Assembly (NCBI GenBank): GCA_016928605.1
Contig: JAFGKN010000014.1
Location: 1 to 6,847, forward strand
Direction of reading: 5' to 3'
DNA from: Planctomycetota bacterium
GTDB lineage: Bacteria > Planctomycetota > UBA8108
DNA length: 6,847 nt
Shown here piece after piece: positions 6,572 to 6,847 of this stretch. The position numbers and the translations under genes are program-made. Position 1 is the stretch's first letter. Each line of letters starts with the position of its first letter. Under the pieces are notes generated by a model. The model was not told the origin of the DNA. It was given only the letters and a program-made list of their open reading frames with translations, and did no database searches.

Positions 6572-6847
6572 CGCAAGAGCCCCCTCCTGCGCAGGTAGTT
6601 GAGGACGAGCTGGTCGAAGGTGACCTCCGTCGATGTGAAGACGTAGTGCATCCCGCGGCCGGTGCAGTACTGCTGGATCTCGCTCCGGAATCGATCGAGA
6701 CTCCTGTGATACGCCGCGAGGAGAGGCTTCGAGATCGTCACCTCGGCAGCGGTTCCGTCCTCGCGGTCGAGGAGCCTGAGATCTCCGGTCAGCTCGGGCT
6801 CGATCTCCTGGGGCGCGAGCACGTGGAAGGCGAACATCTCTGCCGTC
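6568..6847 (-). CDS. DUF58 protein, C-terminal fragment (start outside window)
   Basis: Only the last 92 or so codons are present; the frame stays open to the right edge (TAEMFAFHVL), so the ATG at 6837 is internal and not the real start. The fragment reads FHVLAPQEIEPE, then a strand of the RLLDREDGTAAEV type, then an amphipathic helix AAYHRSLDRFRSEIQQYC, then HYVFTSTEVTFDQLVLNYL. This is the normal end of a DUF58 protein: the PxE strand after the VWA-like core, the R/K-rich helix and the D/EVxFDxxLxxYL tail. DUF58 proteins (about 290-450 aa, VWA-related) are usually encoded directly between a MoxR-type AAA ATPase and a BatA/VWA gene, and the next gene here is exactly that. I infer that a moxR-like gene lies beyond the right edge. 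Confidence 0.85.
   Translation of the reverse strand, partial: TAEMFAFHVLAPQEIEPELTGDLRLLDREDGTAAEVTISKPLLAAYHRSLDRFRSEIQQYCTGRGMHYVFTSTEVTFDQLVLNYLRRRGLLR
6583..6588 (-). promoter_or_regulatory. Ribosome binding site of the VWA gene inside the DUF58 gene
   Basis: AGGAGG on the minus strand lies 11 bases before the ATG at 6571, within the last codons of the DUF58 frame. With the ATGA overlap it points to translational coupling of the two genes. Confidence 0.6.

Noticed and set aside
3059..6598. Plus-strand open frame of 1179 codons spanning four minus-strand genes
   Set aside because: It runs antisense across several genes and their gaps, has no ribosome site or domain, and has the biased composition of an antisense artefact.
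1..6847. Search for CRISPR repeats, tRNA genes, transposase genes, integrase sites and toxin-antitoxin pairs
   Set aside because: I saw no regularly spaced repeats, no tRNA-like cloverleaf, no terminal inverted repeats with a transposase, and no gene of those families. The gaps between genes are only 57 to 138 bases.

Overview
The window is GC-rich DNA (third codon positions almost all G or C) from a bacterium. All five genes I can support lie on the minus strand, so they are transcribed from the right edge towards the left edge. The family mix is a DUF58 protein and a BatA/von Willebrand A membrane protein, a Trm112-like protein, a double-RidA protein of the FkbO/Hyg5 type, and a very large TPR plus FG-GAP/VCBS plus ASPIC/UnbV lipoprotein. 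This combination suggests an uncultured, GC-rich Gram-negative lineage of the Acidobacteriota, Eisenbacteria or Planctomycetota kind. That placement is inference; no rRNA or marker gene is present.

Layout in the direction of transcription: (1) 6847-6568, the C-terminal end of a DUF58 protein whose start lies outside the window. (2) 6571-4670, a 633-aa membrane protein with a BatA N-terminal domain and a VWA domain with an intact MIDAS, overlapping the DUF58 stop by 4 bases (ATGA). (3) A Trm112-like protein, best started at the TTG at 4612 and ending at 4358. (4) A 105-base gap with a GC stem-loop, then a 382-aa double-RidA protein from a GTG at 4252 to 3104. (5) A 138-base gap, then a giant lipoprotein starting with GTG at 2965 and running off the left edge after 988 codons without a stop.

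The DUF58 and VWA genes are a tightly coupled pair of the MoxR/Bat type, thought to act at the cytoplasmic membrane in protein-complex assembly or envelope stress. Trm112 is a small scaffold for methyltransferases and may be co-transcribed with them. The RidA-like gene resembles chorismatases more than the enamine/imine deaminase RidA. The lipoprotein appears to be a separate unit: a lipid-anchored TPR stalk, a seven-bladed propeller with calcium-loop motifs, an ASPIC/UnbV domain and a further beta-rich C-terminal module.

I see no mobile element, CRISPR array, tRNA, rRNA, toxin-antitoxin pair or recognisable defence system. The most interesting points are the domain layout and uncharacterised tail of the lipoprotein, and the chorismatase-like protein with no visible aromatic-metabolism partner. 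Very long open frames on the plus strand (909 and 1179 codons) are antisense artefacts of the GC bias.
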